A stretch of DNA of 64,000 nt from a bacterium (GCA_023228085.1 JALOBW010000004.1:1-64000); one strand, 5' to 3'. Shown: positions 7,860-16,800, numbered from the stretch's first letter. Notes: a model not told the origin generated them from the sequence alone. Made by a program: numbers and translations.

Positions 7860-8429
7860 ATGGAAGAAAAACAAAAAAGATTCTTTACCAATAACCAGAG
7901 AAAAGAACTTGCTAATAGGATTAGCAATAAAATGGTTATGCATCCAATATTCCTGGAAAACATAATGGATGTAATTGAGGACTACTTAATAAATAACACT
8001 AAAAGAAACAAGGTTGCTATCAATACATCCCATGGTGGATTTAGATTATCGACAGAAGCTGTTATAGAATTGATTAAACTAGAATCAGATGCTTTAGTGA
8101 AGACTCTCATTAAACATGTTCATAGTAGCCGTGGGGATATTTCCAACTATCCAGACATAATTGAAGAGAAGTATTTATGTAATAAATCAAGTGGGTATTA
8201 TGATGGGGTTGTTTGTGGTGAGTATATTTATAGTCCCCATATCTATAATAGTATTAGAGAAAGAAACCACCCAGATTTAATTGCAGTAATAGAGAAATTA
8301 GGGACCAATGCTGCATCTGCACGTGGGTCCGATATTAATATTATAACACTTGATGATTGTGAGATTGGAGGAAGGATATACATAAATGAATACGATGGCA
8401 GAGAGTCATTGGACTATTCAAAAAGATGA
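7860..8429 (+). CDS. Hypothetical protein
   Basis: The ATG at 7860 is chosen because GAGGTG lies just upstream; the frame also opens at 7848. The 189-residue product is soluble, with a helical N-terminal half and a C-terminal half containing HPDLI and DDCE. No family is recognised. It is the last gene before a sigma-70-like promoter. Confidence 0.6.
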   Translation: MEEKQKRFFTNNQRKELANRISNKMVMHPIFLENIMDVIEDYLINNTKRNKVAINTSHGGFRLSTEAVIELIKLESDALVKTLIKHVHSSRGDISNYPDIIEEKYLCNKSSGYYDGVVCGEYIYSPHIYNSIRERNHPDLIAVIEKLGTNAASARGSDINIITLDDCEIGGRIYINEYDGRESLDYSKR

Positions 8430-8439
8430 CAACCATAAC

Positions 8440-8468
8440 TTGAAATTCTAACTTGGAAAGTATATATT
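8440..8468 (+). promoter_or_regulatory. Sigma-70-like promoter
   Basis: TTGAAA (8440-8445), a 17-base spacer and TATATT (8463-8468) match the -35 and -10 consensus at 5 of 6 positions each. Transcription would begin near 8475, which is the first base of the next ATG. It would drive the small-gene and recombination block. Confidence 0.6.
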
Positions 8469-8474
8469 ATTAAT

Positions 8475-8693
8475 ATGACAGAAGCAAAATCAAGAAAAGA
8501 AAAATCACTTGGGGCATTAGGATCTATCGAGATTAGAATACCACTCCCAGATTCTCTTAAGTTTTTAATTGGCAAAACTGAATGTATCTGTGGATCAATT
8601 TGGGACAATAGAGAAATGAGAATATTAAAATCTAACAAATGCCCCAAGTGCTTAAATTATTTTAAGGAGGATAAGGAAAATGACAGCAAATGA
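8475..8693 (+). CDS. Small zinc-ribbon-like protein, possibly leaderless
   Basis: The 72-residue product contains CICG at about residue 38 and CPKC near residue 57, a likely zinc ribbon. No ribosome binding site precedes the ATG, while the predicted transcription start of the promoter at 8440-8468 falls on it, so a leaderless mRNA is possible. The end overlaps the next gene by 14 bases. Function is unknown. Confidence 0.5.
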   Translation: MTEAKSRKEKSLGALGSIEIRIPLPDSLKFLIGKTECICGSIWDNREMRILKSNKCPKCLNYFKEDKENDSK

Positions 8694-9054
8694 TAAAAAG
8701 AATGTATTTTGTGATGATGGATTTGATCCAAACAATGAGATGTGTATAAATTGCATACATTCAAGTGAATGTAAAGACTGGACATTGACCTGGAGAACAA
8801 TAGAGGATGTTAAGGATAGAAAATCCACAAATCCAGAATCTGACTCTGACGATGACATCCAGGTAGGGGTAGAATTACTCCAGAGAATGAACTTGCTAGA
8901 TCAAAATGAAATTGCACTAAGAAAGGAGATTAATAAAATTAACATTAAACTAAATAGGATGATAGAGTTAGAATTTGGAAAAGATGAACTTGAGTTCATA
9001 AATACCCTGGTCAATGATGATCTATTGGCCAACTCAGGAAATCTAGGAAAGTAG
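8680..9054 (+). CDS. Hypothetical protein with Cys motif and coiled coil
   Basis: AAGGAGG lies before the ATG inside the preceding gene. Residues 1-40 hold CINCIHSSEC, a cysteine cluster, followed by an acidic linker (Asp/Glu/Ser-rich, about 48-58) and a helical, probably coiled-coil, region to residue 105. No family recognised. Confidence 0.6.
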   Translation: MTANDKKNVFCDDGFDPNNEMCINCIHSSECKDWTLTWRTIEDVKDRKSTNPESDSDDDIQVGVELLQRMNLLDQNEIALRKEINKINIKLNRMIELEFGKDELEFINTLVNDDLLANSGNLGK

Positions 9055-9063
9055 GTGAGCATT

Positions 9064-9375
9064 ATGGCACCAAAATTCAATACAGGAATAGTAGATCTAT
9101 TAGGCTATGATTTAATTAAAAGTTTTTTTGAATTTAACTTAAGGAGCAAAAATTCTCTTGGAGATACGTTTTATGGCATGGAGTGTAAAATATGTGGAGA
9201 AGGATTCGAAAGTGACAGTTATGCAAATCAAAGAGACCATATTAAACAGCATCTTCATCAAGAAGAAATTGAAGAAGCTAAAAAATATTTAACTGGATTA
9301 ATTAAAGTAAGCAAGAAAATACACACTTTGGGTAAAATACCACTACACAATTTATCTATAAGGAGAACAGTATGA
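9064..9375 (+). CDS. Small C2H2 zinc-finger protein
   Basis: The ATG at 9064 is preferred to the GTG at 9055, which would lie on the ribosome site itself. In the 103-residue product, CKICGEGF followed by HIKQH forms one C2H2 finger (about residues 40-64). A helical C-terminus follows. Such single-finger phage proteins are usually nucleic-acid or protein binding; the role here is not known. Confidence 0.58.
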   Translation: MAPKFNTGIVDLLGYDLIKSFFEFNLRSKNSLGDTFYGMECKICGEGFESDSYANQRDHIKQHLHQEEIEEAKKYLTGLIKVSKKIHTLGKIPLHNLSIRRTV

Positions 9376-9923
9376 ATAGTGTAAGCCAAGAAAACAATGA
9401 AATTAAAACAACTCTTGATGGAATTGAAGATCTAGAGAAGATGTTCCCATTAGTAATACCTTTCAATAGGGATGGCTCCATGGTTCACATTGACTGCAAT
9501 ATAGCACCACCAGTTTCCAGAGATCGTGAAGGACTATCAGAATTCTTTATTAACAAATTAGCTTTACTAAATGATGTTAAAGCATTACTGGATCATGATA
9601 TTGGGATTGCCAAGCTAGAGTTTGACCACCTTAAATCTGAACTTGAAACCTGGATAGACATAGAGGTGTCTCAAATAGGAATTGATTGCAGAGAAAAGGA
9701 ACGATCTGGAGAAATAAAGAAGATTACAGATGAAGAGGTTAAGGATAGAAAGAAAGCCATGACTCCTCAAATGTTTGCATACATTACTTCTCGAAAATCT
9801 ACATTAAAGACATTGGAATCAAACATATACCTACAGGAAAAAGATCTTTCCAGGGTCAAAGGTAAAATCAAGGTTTGTGAATGGGCATTAAAGCTAATAA
9901 CTAACAATGATAAGGATGAATAA
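9372..9923 (+). CDS. Coiled-coil protein, possible recombination accessory factor
   Basis: This 183-residue protein has an N-terminal segment of about 55 residues and then a long helical, highly charged region (about 60-175). A GGAGAA site sits within the previous gene, whose last codons it overlaps. It lies two genes before the RecA-like gene, where phages often carry nuclease inhibitors or recombinase mediators of Gam-like coiled-coil type, but no specific motif is seen, so that link is only suggested. Confidence 0.55.
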   Translation: MNSVSQENNEIKTTLDGIEDLEKMFPLVIPFNRDGSMVHIDCNIAPPVSRDREGLSEFFINKLALLNDVKALLDHDIGIAKLEFDHLKSELETWIDIEVSQIGIDCREKERSGEIKKITDEEVKDRKKAMTPQMFAYITSRKSTLKTLESNIYLQEKDLSRVKGKIKVCEWALKLITNNDKDE

Positions 9924-9925
9924 TT

Positions 9926-10033
9926 ATGTTATTTAAAAAGAAGTTCATAGGCGACGAAGAAGAAATAGGAGAGGATGAAGCTGATGAGATGGAATATCAA
10001 GGTGATGATGATGATTGGGATTGGGATGATTAG
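9926..10033 (+). CDS. Small, very acidic protein (35 aa)
   Basis: An AAGGAT site precedes the ATG and the frame fits exactly between its neighbours. After a basic start (LFKKKF) the product is almost all Asp and Glu and ends in DDDDWDWDD. Such acidic tails resemble DNA mimics or SSB-tail-like docking peptides; this is speculation from composition and position next to recA. Confidence 0.48.
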   Translation: MLFKKKFIGDEEEIGEDEADEMEYQGDDDDWDWDD

Positions 10034-10047
10034 AAAGGACAATAATA

Positions 10048-11196
10048 ATGGTTAAAAAGGTTATTACACCAGAAAATCCTCAAGAGGATAACACTGGTAT
10101 CGTTCAGCAGCCCCCCGCTTCTCTCGAAAGTTCTTTGGCTATAAACCCTTACGTTAACCATAAATCTATTATGGAATATAGGGAAAACAAGCCTTTCTTT
10201 GACACTGGAATACCATCATTAAACTATGCCTTAAGAAAGGAATCAGGAGATGGATTGCCAATAGGCTTGTTTATAGAGCTACTTGGAGAGGATAAATCTG
10301 GTAAAACAGCGCTTCTCATCTATTTAGCTAAAACTATATTAGATGGTGGTGGCATAGTAGTGTGGTTGCAAAATGAATGCGACCTGGATAGAGAAAGATG
10401 TGTTAAGTATGGATTAGATTGGGACAAATATGTAGCATCTGGGCAGCTTTTAATTCTGGAATTTGTAAGCATAGAAGAGACATTTACTTACATGGAAGTT
10501 CAATTAGACAGAATTATAGGATTTAGAAAGAAAGGAGAAACTAGAACTATAGGGATGTTCCTTGACAGTTTAGTATTTAATACTAACTCTATAACTGAAA
10601 ATAACAAAGTAGGAGTTAGAGATCAAGGCTGGAGCAATGAACTATTAAAGCAATTCATTAACAAATGCCACATTAAGCTAATCCAAGCAAGGGTTTTAAT
10701 GATTGCTACCAATCAACTTGATAAGAGTGAAAACAAATGGGAAAAATCCCACCTTAGAAATAGAGGTAAAGGAGGAGGTAAAGTTATAAGGTATGCTATT
10801 GCAGGTCAAATTCTCATAGAGAAGTTTAGAGAATGGGATAGTGGCTCTGGGTATAGCACCATAGTTACAATAAGAAACACAAAGTTTGGAGAGCCAAACA
10901 AGAAAACCATGTTAGATTTTATCTATGACACTGGATTAGTTCCACACTCTGGGATATTCCACATATTAGATGATTCTAAATTTTGGAAGAAGCAAGATGG
11001 GCATGGTGAAAGACTTGGATCTTCAGGAAATAAGAAATTCTACCATGAAAAATTAGCTACCCCATTTATGATGGATAAGCTATGGGAAGATGATAATATT
11101 AGAGAATTCATGATTCAAGATTTAAAGTATTATTATCAAAACAAGATATTTAAAACGACAAAAGCAGATTCAGATGAATCAGGAGGTATGGAGTAA
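10048..11196 (+). CDS. RecA/UvsX-like recombinase
   Basis: The ATPase core has the P-loop GEDKSGKT (80-87), a following Glu in QNE (110) and a hydrophobic Walker B strand ending in LDS (about 169-174). The segment KGGGKVIRYAIAG matches the L2/DNA-binding end of the RecA core, and the later YDTGLVPHSGIFHILDD matches the RecA C-terminal domain start. At 382 residues it is of normal RecA size. It should form filaments on single-stranded DNA and catalyse strand exchange during phage recombination and replication. It is followed without a gap by a possible annealing or mediator protein. Confidence 0.85.
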   Translation: MVKKVITPENPQEDNTGIVQQPPASLESSLAINPYVNHKSIMEYRENKPFFDTGIPSLNYALRKESGDGLPIGLFIELLGEDKSGKTALLIYLAKTILDGGGIVVWLQNECDLDRERCVKYGLDWDKYVASGQLLILEFVSIEETFTYMEVQLDRIIGFRKKGETRTIGMFLDSLVFNTNSITENNKVGVRDQGWSNELLKQFINKCHIKLIQARVLMIATNQLDKSENKWEKSHLRNRGKGGGKVIRYAIAGQILIEKFREWDSGSGYSTIVTIRNTKFGEPNKKTMLDFIYDTGLVPHSGIFHILDDSKFWKKQDGHGERLGSSGNKKFYHEKLATPFMMDKLWEDDNIREFMIQDLKYYYQNKIFKTTKADSDESGGME

Positions 11197-11988
11197 ATGG
11201 TAAAAAATAAAAGCATAACAGATGTTGAGAATAAAACCATAGATGGAGTCCCTGAAATTAATTCAGTAATAGACACAGAGCCTCCAATGGTTCCAAATAA
11301 TCCCATTGAGATAGCCACGATAGAACAACCAAAGCTAGACCCAAGATTTATAGTCAACATAAAAGGCAAAGATTTTGTTGTATATGCAGGGCTACTAGAT
11401 CTTGCCCATCAAAAGGGATTTCATGATTTAGTTGTCCAAGCTATACAATACCCAAATGATGAAAATAATCACATGGCAATTTGTGTAGCAGTATTGACAG
11501 ATAATGGAGGTCGTAAGTTTCAAGACTTTGGAGACGCAGACCACAGTAATGTCAATTCCAAAATCAGAGGTCATGAATTGAGAATGGCTTCTACTAGGGC
11601 TAAAGCTAGAGTACTTAGAGACTTTACCAACGTTGGCATGACAGCTCTGGAGGAAATAGGAGACATTGACAATACAGCAGATAATGAAGATGAGCATTAT
11701 GACAATAGACCATCTAATGTGGTAAGGTTCCCAAAAAAAGAAAACAGGGCTGCTGAAAATGATGAACTTACCTTCATAAAAGCCAATATAGCTGATTTAA
11801 TTAAGACTAAACTGTCTTTCTACTCAACGGATGCTAATGACACTAGCATGAAAGCTGTTAAGAATCTATACAGAGACCTTACCCTCCCAATGGCAAAGGC
11901 TCTATGTGATGCCATGTATCTCAAAGAAAATGGTTCAATGTCATTTGATGAGTTTAGTAAATTACAATTAACAATACGGCAGATGTAA
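11197..11988 (+). CDS. Probable single-strand annealing or recombination mediator protein
   Basis: Residues 50-155 form a domain with VYAGLLDLAHQKG, a strand-rich section, FGDADHSNV and ELRMASTRAKARVLRDF, followed by an acidic linker and a helical C-terminal domain. This pattern is familiar from phage proteins encoded beside recombinases, and the helix with TRAKARVLRD resembles the helix in Rad52/Sak-like annealing proteins. The assignment is by resemblance only. The start abuts the recA stop, so the two are made together. A GC-rich hairpin follows. Confidence 0.55.
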   Translation: MVKNKSITDVENKTIDGVPEINSVIDTEPPMVPNNPIEIATIEQPKLDPRFIVNIKGKDFVVYAGLLDLAHQKGFHDLVVQAIQYPNDENNHMAICVAVLTDNGGRKFQDFGDADHSNVNSKIRGHELRMASTRAKARVLRDFTNVGMTALEEIGDIDNTADNEDEHYDNRPSNVVRFPKKENRAAENDELTFIKANIADLIKTKLSFYSTDANDTSMKAVKNLYRDLTLPMAKALCDAMYLKENGSMSFDEFSKLQLTIRQM

Positions 11989-11999
11989 GATTGTAAACA

Positions 12000-12019
12000 G
12001 GGGGGCTTTATTGCCCCCC
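12000..12019 (+). terminator. GC-rich hairpin, weak or partial terminator
   Basis: GGGGGGC and GCCCCCC pair around a 6-base loop. The tail is only ATTTAAA, so it is not a strong terminator; it sits 5 bases before the next ribosome site and may instead attenuate transcription or serve as an mRNA processing or stability element. Confidence 0.5.
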
Positions 12020-12037
12020 ATTTAAAGGAGAAATAAT

Positions 12038-12343
12038 ATGACTAAAATATTAAATATAGAAATAAAATCATGCTCTGAATGCCCAATGTATGAACACAGA
12101 AGAAGCACCTATTGGGGCGATAGGGTTCCAACCGTAACTGACGAACACCATTGTGAAATGATTCTCAAATTGAGCAGATCTATGGAAAGTGAAGGGACAT
12201 CATATATTAAAGTATTAGAGAAATATGGTAGTGTTGTGATCCAAAATGACGTAAAATACCAAGATCCTGATGAGCCACCTAATTTTAAACAAGACTTTAC
12301 TAAAGAAATATATATAAGGTGCCCATTGCCAAACAAGGAGTAG
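12038..12343 (+). CDS. Hypothetical protein with N-terminal cysteines
   Basis: An AAAGGAG site precedes this 101-residue product. It has CSECP near residue 13, a His-His-Cys near 37-39 and a Cys near 95, which could form one metal site. It is the first gene after the 12000-12019 hairpin and is followed 4 bases later by the SbcD-like gene. Role unknown. Confidence 0.6.
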   Translation: MTKILNIEIKSCSECPMYEHRRSTYWGDRVPTVTDEHHCEMILKLSRSMESEGTSYIKVLEKYGSVVIQNDVKYQDPDEPPNFKQDFTKEIYIRCPLPNKE

Positions 12344-12347
12344 CAGT

Positions 12348-13481
12348 ATGACTAATAAAACCAATAAAGCACTCATAGTAGCAGATTTACATTTATCCCA
12401 TAAACATAGGTTTCCAAATCCCCAAATGAGGCTACGGAGGGACATCCAGGCTGTCAATAACTTATGTAGAGAGGTAGTAAGGTTAAATTGTAATTCCCTT
12501 ATTATTGCAGGAGACTTTTTTGATACTTATAATCCAAGCATAGAATTACTAAATAGTATAATAGGAGAAATGCAAACATTAGCAACTGACAATGATGTTA
12601 GAATTTACTTTATAAGAGGAAATGGAATACATGAAGGAGCTAAAGATAGGTGGAGCAACCCATTACTAACCCTTGCATCTGCAATAGACAATGCCTTATT
12701 TATAGATTGTGGATATCATATAGAGCCATCTATTGATGACATTATAATGATACCACACTGTGAATCATCAGATGAGTTTCTGTCTAATTTAGATTCTGCA
12801 ATAATAAATAGAAATGCTAGTGATAAGTATAGTAACCACAAAGATCAGTGCTACATAATATGCCACCAATGGTTTGATACACTATTTAGATTTGATTCAC
12901 CTGATACTATTAGGTGTGATGACATATTAAAAATAACAAACAAAAGAGAAGATGTTAAATTTAGGTTTATATCTGGGCATCAACACAAAAGCGTATCGGT
13001 ATATTACAATGACAATATATCTATTGCTAGCATAGGAATCCCAATTCAACAGAACTTTGGAGACCCATTGGATACAAATGCAATATTGTTAGAAAGTTTC
13101 ACAGGAAAACTAGATTATCATTGGAACAAAATAGAGCTTTCAGACATTAAGTTTAAAAAGATAAAAGCATCTAATATGGAAGAATTTGAAAGATTTACAG
13201 ACCCAGATGCTAAAAAGCACCTGTATAGCATAGACATCCAATGTGAAGAGGATGAAAAGTTATTCAAAGCAATGTCTGAAGAGGGTTATTTTATTGAACC
13301 AAACTTCATGAAGCCAGAAAATGTACCTGGTAAAATAGAAAGAGAGGAGATTAAATTGGATAGTGACATTGAATCCATATTAAGTGAAACTGTTGATGAG
13401 TTAAGCGGAGAGCCAGAAGAGGTTAGGAAAGAAATTATAGCCATAGGCATGGAATTAACAAAAGAACCTTGCCCATTTTAA
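12348..13481 (+). CDS. SbcD/Mre11-like nuclease (phage gp47-like)
   Basis: The calcineurin-like phosphoesterase motifs appear in order: DLHLSH (13-18), GDFFD (55-59), GNGIHE (91-96), CHQ (172-174) and GHQH (210-213). This is the nuclease partner of a Rad50/SbcC ATPase, and that partner is encoded two genes downstream at 14525. Length (377) is normal. The third motif is usually GNHD or GNHE; here two residues separate Asn and His, an unusual variant at the active site. The C-terminal 120 residues, acidic and helical, probably contact the ATPase. Role: trimming DNA ends during recombination-dependent replication. Confidence 0.85.
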   Translation: MTNKTNKALIVADLHLSHKHRFPNPQMRLRRDIQAVNNLCREVVRLNCNSLIIAGDFFDTYNPSIELLNSIIGEMQTLATDNDVRIYFIRGNGIHEGAKDRWSNPLLTLASAIDNALFIDCGYHIEPSIDDIIMIPHCESSDEFLSNLDSAIINRNASDKYSNHKDQCYIICHQWFDTLFRFDSPDTIRCDDILKITNKREDVKFRFISGHQHKSVSVYYNDNISIASIGIPIQQNFGDPLDTNAILLESFTGKLDYHWNKIELSDIKFKKIKASNMEEFERFTDPDAKKHLYSIDIQCEEDEKLFKAMSEEGYFIEPNFMKPENVPGKIEREEIKLDSDIESILSETVDELSGEPEEVRKEIIAIGMELTKEPCPF

Positions 13482-13494
13482 GGAGAAATATATT

Positions 13495-14523
13495 ATGAGA
13501 AAATTAGCAAGTATTCAAAGGATAGAGCAAGTAATTCCAATAGAAGGAGCAGATAATATAGAATCAGTAAGGGTTCTTGGCTGGGTCTGTGTTGTGAAGA
13601 AGGGCGAATTTGAGCCTGGCAATCTATGTATTTACATTGAAATAGATTCAGTGCTGCCCAACATCCCACAATTTGAGTTCTTTAAAAAATATGCAAAGGA
13701 CAGGCGAGTAAAAACCATTAAATTGCGTAAGATAATTTCTCAAGGACTATGTTTACCAGTAGGAGAATATTTGCCTTCAGAATATAATGGCATTCAAGTA
13801 GGAGATGATGTTACTAGTATTTTTGGCATTGAAAAATATGAGCCACCTGCTGAAATCAGGGGAGCTGGATATGATAAAATGATGGCATTCCCAATAGTAA
13901 TACCAAAGCCAGATGAAACAAGGATACAAACAATACCCCACATATTAGAACAATTCAAAGGAACCCCATGTTATATAACAGAGAAAATAGATGGGACTTC
14001 AGTTACATTTTTTAAATATGAAGGTGAAATAGGAGTGTGCTCAAAGAATGTAAGGTATCAACTTGATGCTTCCAATGTATATACTGCCATGTTTAAAAAA
14101 CATGATTTAGAAGAAAAACTAAAATCAAGCTATGACAATATTGCAATACAGGGAGAAATAGTTGGTCAAAAAATACAGAGCAATAAATACAAATTCCCAG
14201 ATCAAAAGCTATTTATATACTCAATATATGACATTAAAAGCCAAAGATACTATTCTTGGGATTTAATGAATAGGGTATGCACTGAGCTTGGATTAAAATG
14301 TGTTCCCTATTTATTGGGCATAGATTTATCTGGAGGAGTTGATGATTTTGTGGGATACTCAAAAGGCAAATCTGTATTAAATCCAGAAGTGCACAGAGAA
14401 GGCATTGTAATAAGAGCAAGAGGTGCAATAGATTTAGATCTCAAGACTATGAGCGAGCTTGGGTATAATAGGTTCTCGTTTAAAGTTATAAATCCTGATT
14501 TTCTTATAAAATACGGAGAATGA
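13495..14523 (+). CDS. RNA ligase of the DraRnl (Rnl5) type
   Basis: The nucleotidyltransferase motifs are visible: the AMP-accepting Lys in EKIDG (164-167), QGEIVG (219-224), LFIYSIYDI (239-247), EGIVIR (302-307) and FSFK (327-330). The 150 residues before motif I look like an OB-like module, as in the Deinococcus-type ligases where such a domain sits at the N-terminus rather than the C-terminus. At 342 residues the length fits. It probably seals nicks with a 3'-OH RNA end or repairs cleaved tRNA. It sits between the sbcD- and sbcC-like genes, with spacings of 13 and 1 bases, so it is co-expressed with the repair nuclease. Confidence 0.82.
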   Translation: MRKLASIQRIEQVIPIEGADNIESVRVLGWVCVVKKGEFEPGNLCIYIEIDSVLPNIPQFEFFKKYAKDRRVKTIKLRKIISQGLCLPVGEYLPSEYNGIQVGDDVTSIFGIEKYEPPAEIRGAGYDKMMAFPIVIPKPDETRIQTIPHILEQFKGTPCYITEKIDGTSVTFFKYEGEIGVCSKNVRYQLDASNVYTAMFKKHDLEEKLKSSYDNIAIQGEIVGQKIQSNKYKFPDQKLFIYSIYDIKSQRYYSWDLMNRVCTELGLKCVPYLLGIDLSGGVDDFVGYSKGKSVLNPEVHREGIVIRARGAIDLDLKTMSELGYNRFSFKVINPDFLIKYGE

Positions 14524-14524
14524 A

Positions 14525-16357
14525 ATGAAACTAAAAACAGTTAGAATTAAAGATTTTATGACAATACATAAAGCAACGGTTGAGCTTGACAATCAGGGCA
14601 TTGTGTTGCTTCTTGGGGAGAATAGAGATGATAAGTTTGCTACATCTAACCTATCTGGTAAGTCAACAATATTTGAAGCTATCTGCTGGGGGCTATATGG
14701 CAAGACCTATAGGGGTATTAAGGGCAAAGAAGTAATAAGAGATGGATGCAGTGGATGTAAGGTTGAAGTAGAACTTGAAGACTCTACATTTATAAATAGA
14801 GAAAGGACTGAAAATAAGGAATATCTAAGTACGATGTATCCAATAGAATTTGGCTCTGTTCCAAATGATACTGCATTGACCCAGGAGTCCCTAAATGAAA
14901 AACTTGGTATGGACTTTAACACATTTACAAGTTTTGTATATTTTGGAGATGATACTGCAAATAAAAACATAACCCTATTTGGAGAAGCTACTAATAGTGA
15001 AAAATTTAAAACCTTAAAGGCATTTCTAAATTTTGACCTTTGGGATACTGGATATGCTAATGCTAAAAGTGAACTAGATAAGCTGGAAAACTCTATTAGG
15101 AAGATAGCAACTGAAAAAATAGAACTTAATAACAAGAATAAAGTAATAGAAGCTAAAATGGAATCTCTTTCAGAACACCTCAAAAGCCTATGGGAATCTT
15201 TACATAGCTTGTCAAATCCTGAAAACCAAGACGACTTAAACTTAGAAATGGGAATGAAAGACTTGTCAGATAAAGAATTGGATTTGTTAGCTAAGAAAAA
15301 AGCTCTTATAGAGTCCAAGGTCAACATTGCTAACCAAAGATCTTCTCTTATGCTTAAAAAGAGCAAGGTTGAAGCTGAAAATGGATCAATAAATGCTAAT
15401 ATATTAAGGATATCTGATAAAATTAGAGATCTTGAATCTGCCCAATCTACAAAAATATGCCCATTTTGCAAACAGGAAATTAAAGAAGATACGGAGTGGA
15501 CAAACTGCTACACAAAGATTGAAGAATTGGAAAAAGAAATCCAATATTTAAGTGCTAATATGCTTGCCAATAAAGATGCTATTGAAGCATTGAAGATTGA
15601 AGTTGCCCAGTTGGGAGATAAAGAGAGCGAAGTTTGGAGGCTAATATGTGAAGTTGATGATGAGATGAAAGAAATATCATCAAAGATGGGAATGATAAAA
15701 CAAAAAGAAAAATCTAAAGCAGAAAGAGAAACATCTATAAAAAGGTATGGCAATGAAATTGGAAAAACAGAAGAATCGTTAGAGAACATGGAAAAGGCAA
15801 TAAAGTCTAATAGTGAAATGATAAAGCTGTTAGATGAATCTGTTATTGAAATTGAGCATAAATGCAGAATATTAAGATTCTGGGTAAAGCAGGGATTTAA
15901 AGAAGGAGGAGCAAAAAATGTCGAGTTACGTAGAATTATCCCATTCATCAACAACCACATTAAGTCTTACGTTTCGTCAATATTGTCATCAGATTATCCC
16001 ATTACTCTTTCTCCTTGCAGGGAGCTTAAAAGTGGCAATATTAAAAATGAAATATCAGTCGAAATGTCAGGAAATTATCAGCGTAAGTCTAGAAGTGAAA
16101 GAAGAAGAATTGATATTATTATCAATATGGCATTGTCTATGCTCCATCCAAAATTTTGCAATGTTATCTTATGTGATGAATTGTTTAGTGCAATGGATGA
16201 AAAGGGGATGGAGATAATAATTAGATTCTTTAAATCTCTTATTGAGATGGGCAAAGTTTCAAGTGTATTCTTGGCAAGCCCATATGACATGGATATAGAT
16301 GTTGATAATAGAATAACTGTAATAAAAGAAAATGGCATGAGCCATGTAAAGGAGTAA
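14525..16357 (+). CDS. SbcC/Rad50-like SMC ATPase (phage gp46-like)
   Basis: An N-terminal P-loop reads GEN...NLSGKST (31-48), with about eight extra residues inserted between the GxN and the GKST compared with the usual form. A long coiled coil (about 170-480) is broken by a zinc hook CPFC (312-315), and Walker B LCDE (549-552) with a following SAMDE D-loop closes the ATPase. At 610 residues it is a short phage-type Rad50. It should pair with the SbcD-like nuclease at 12348 to process DNA ends. The start is 1 base after the RNA ligase stop. Confidence 0.87.
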   Translation: MKLKTVRIKDFMTIHKATVELDNQGIVLLLGENRDDKFATSNLSGKSTIFEAICWGLYGKTYRGIKGKEVIRDGCSGCKVEVELEDSTFINRERTENKEYLSTMYPIEFGSVPNDTALTQESLNEKLGMDFNTFTSFVYFGDDTANKNITLFGEATNSEKFKTLKAFLNFDLWDTGYANAKSELDKLENSIRKIATEKIELNNKNKVIEAKMESLSEHLKSLWESLHSLSNPENQDDLNLEMGMKDLSDKELDLLAKKKALIESKVNIANQRSSLMLKKSKVEAENGSINANILRISDKIRDLESAQSTKICPFCKQEIKEDTEWTNCYTKIEELEKEIQYLSANMLANKDAIEALKIEVAQLGDKESEVWRLICEVDDEMKEISSKMGMIKQKEKSKAERETSIKRYGNEIGKTEESLENMEKAIKSNSEMIKLLDESVIEIEHKCRILRFWVKQGFKEGGAKNVELRRIIPFINNHIKSYVSSILSSDYPITLSPCRELKSGNIKNEISVEMSGNYQRKSRSERRRIDIIINMALSMLHPKFCNVILCDELFSAMDEKGMEIIIRFFKSLIEMGKVSSVFLASPYDMDIDVDNRITVIKENGMSHVKE

Positions 16358-16359
16358 AA

Positions 16360-16485
16360 ATGGCTGGAATAGCGATTTGGATCGGCAGTATTTATTTAAT
16401 AGTTTGCATTACTTGTTTTACCATATCTTCATACCATACTGCTGAAATGGTTGATAAAATTGCAAAGAAAATGAAACTGAGGTGA
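16360..16485 (+). CDS. Small single-pass membrane protein (41 aa)
   Basis: AAAGGAG precedes the ATG 2 bases after the sbcC-like stop. Residues 3-23 form one hydrophobic segment and the C-terminus is basic. Likely an inner-membrane microprotein of unknown role. Confidence 0.5.
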   Translation: MAGIAIWIGSIYLIVCITCFTISSYHTAEMVDKIAKKMKLR

Positions 16486-16488
16486 GTC

Positions 16489-16800
16489 ATGAAGCTATTT
16501 TTATCTAACAAGTCAAACGATGATGCTATAAGGATTAGAATTGAAAGAACAGAAGATGGGATGACTCTAACGGATGATAAGTCATTGCTATATTATATTA
16601 TAGACAAATTTAGCATAGGCAAAGAATCTGCAAAGAGGATGATAGAAAAAGCAATAAAGCACAAGATGGAGTTGAATTTTTACAAAAATAAACTATATTA
16701 TAATATAGCTACTTTATTTGACTTAGTTGATGAATATGAAGACTTTAAACAACACGTAACAAACATAATAGACACAACACGAGGAGACCTACATGCTTAA
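16489..16800 (+). CDS. Hypothetical protein
   Basis: The 103-residue product is charged and mostly helical, with GKESAKRMIEKA near residue 45, and has a GAGGTGAG ribosome site. It overlaps the following gene by 8 bases. No family recognised. Confidence 0.6.
   Translation: MKLFLSNKSNDDAIRIRIERTEDGMTLTDDKSLLYYIIDKFSIGKESAKRMIEKAIKHKMELNFYKNKLYYNIATLFDLVDEYEDFKQHVTNIIDTTRGDLHA

Noticed and set aside
14707..15471. Long minus-strand frame of 254 codons within the sbcC-like gene
   Set aside because: It is antisense to the coiled-coil section, whose codon bias creates open antisense frames; no ribosome site and a Ser/Leu-rich product without motifs.
15508..15960. Minus-strand frame of 150 codons
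   Set aside because: Shadow of the same sbcC-like coiled coil, with no start signal.
15918..16217. Plus-strand frame of 99 codons inside the sbcC-like gene
   Set aside because: Lies across the Walker B region of the real frame and has no own ribosome site.
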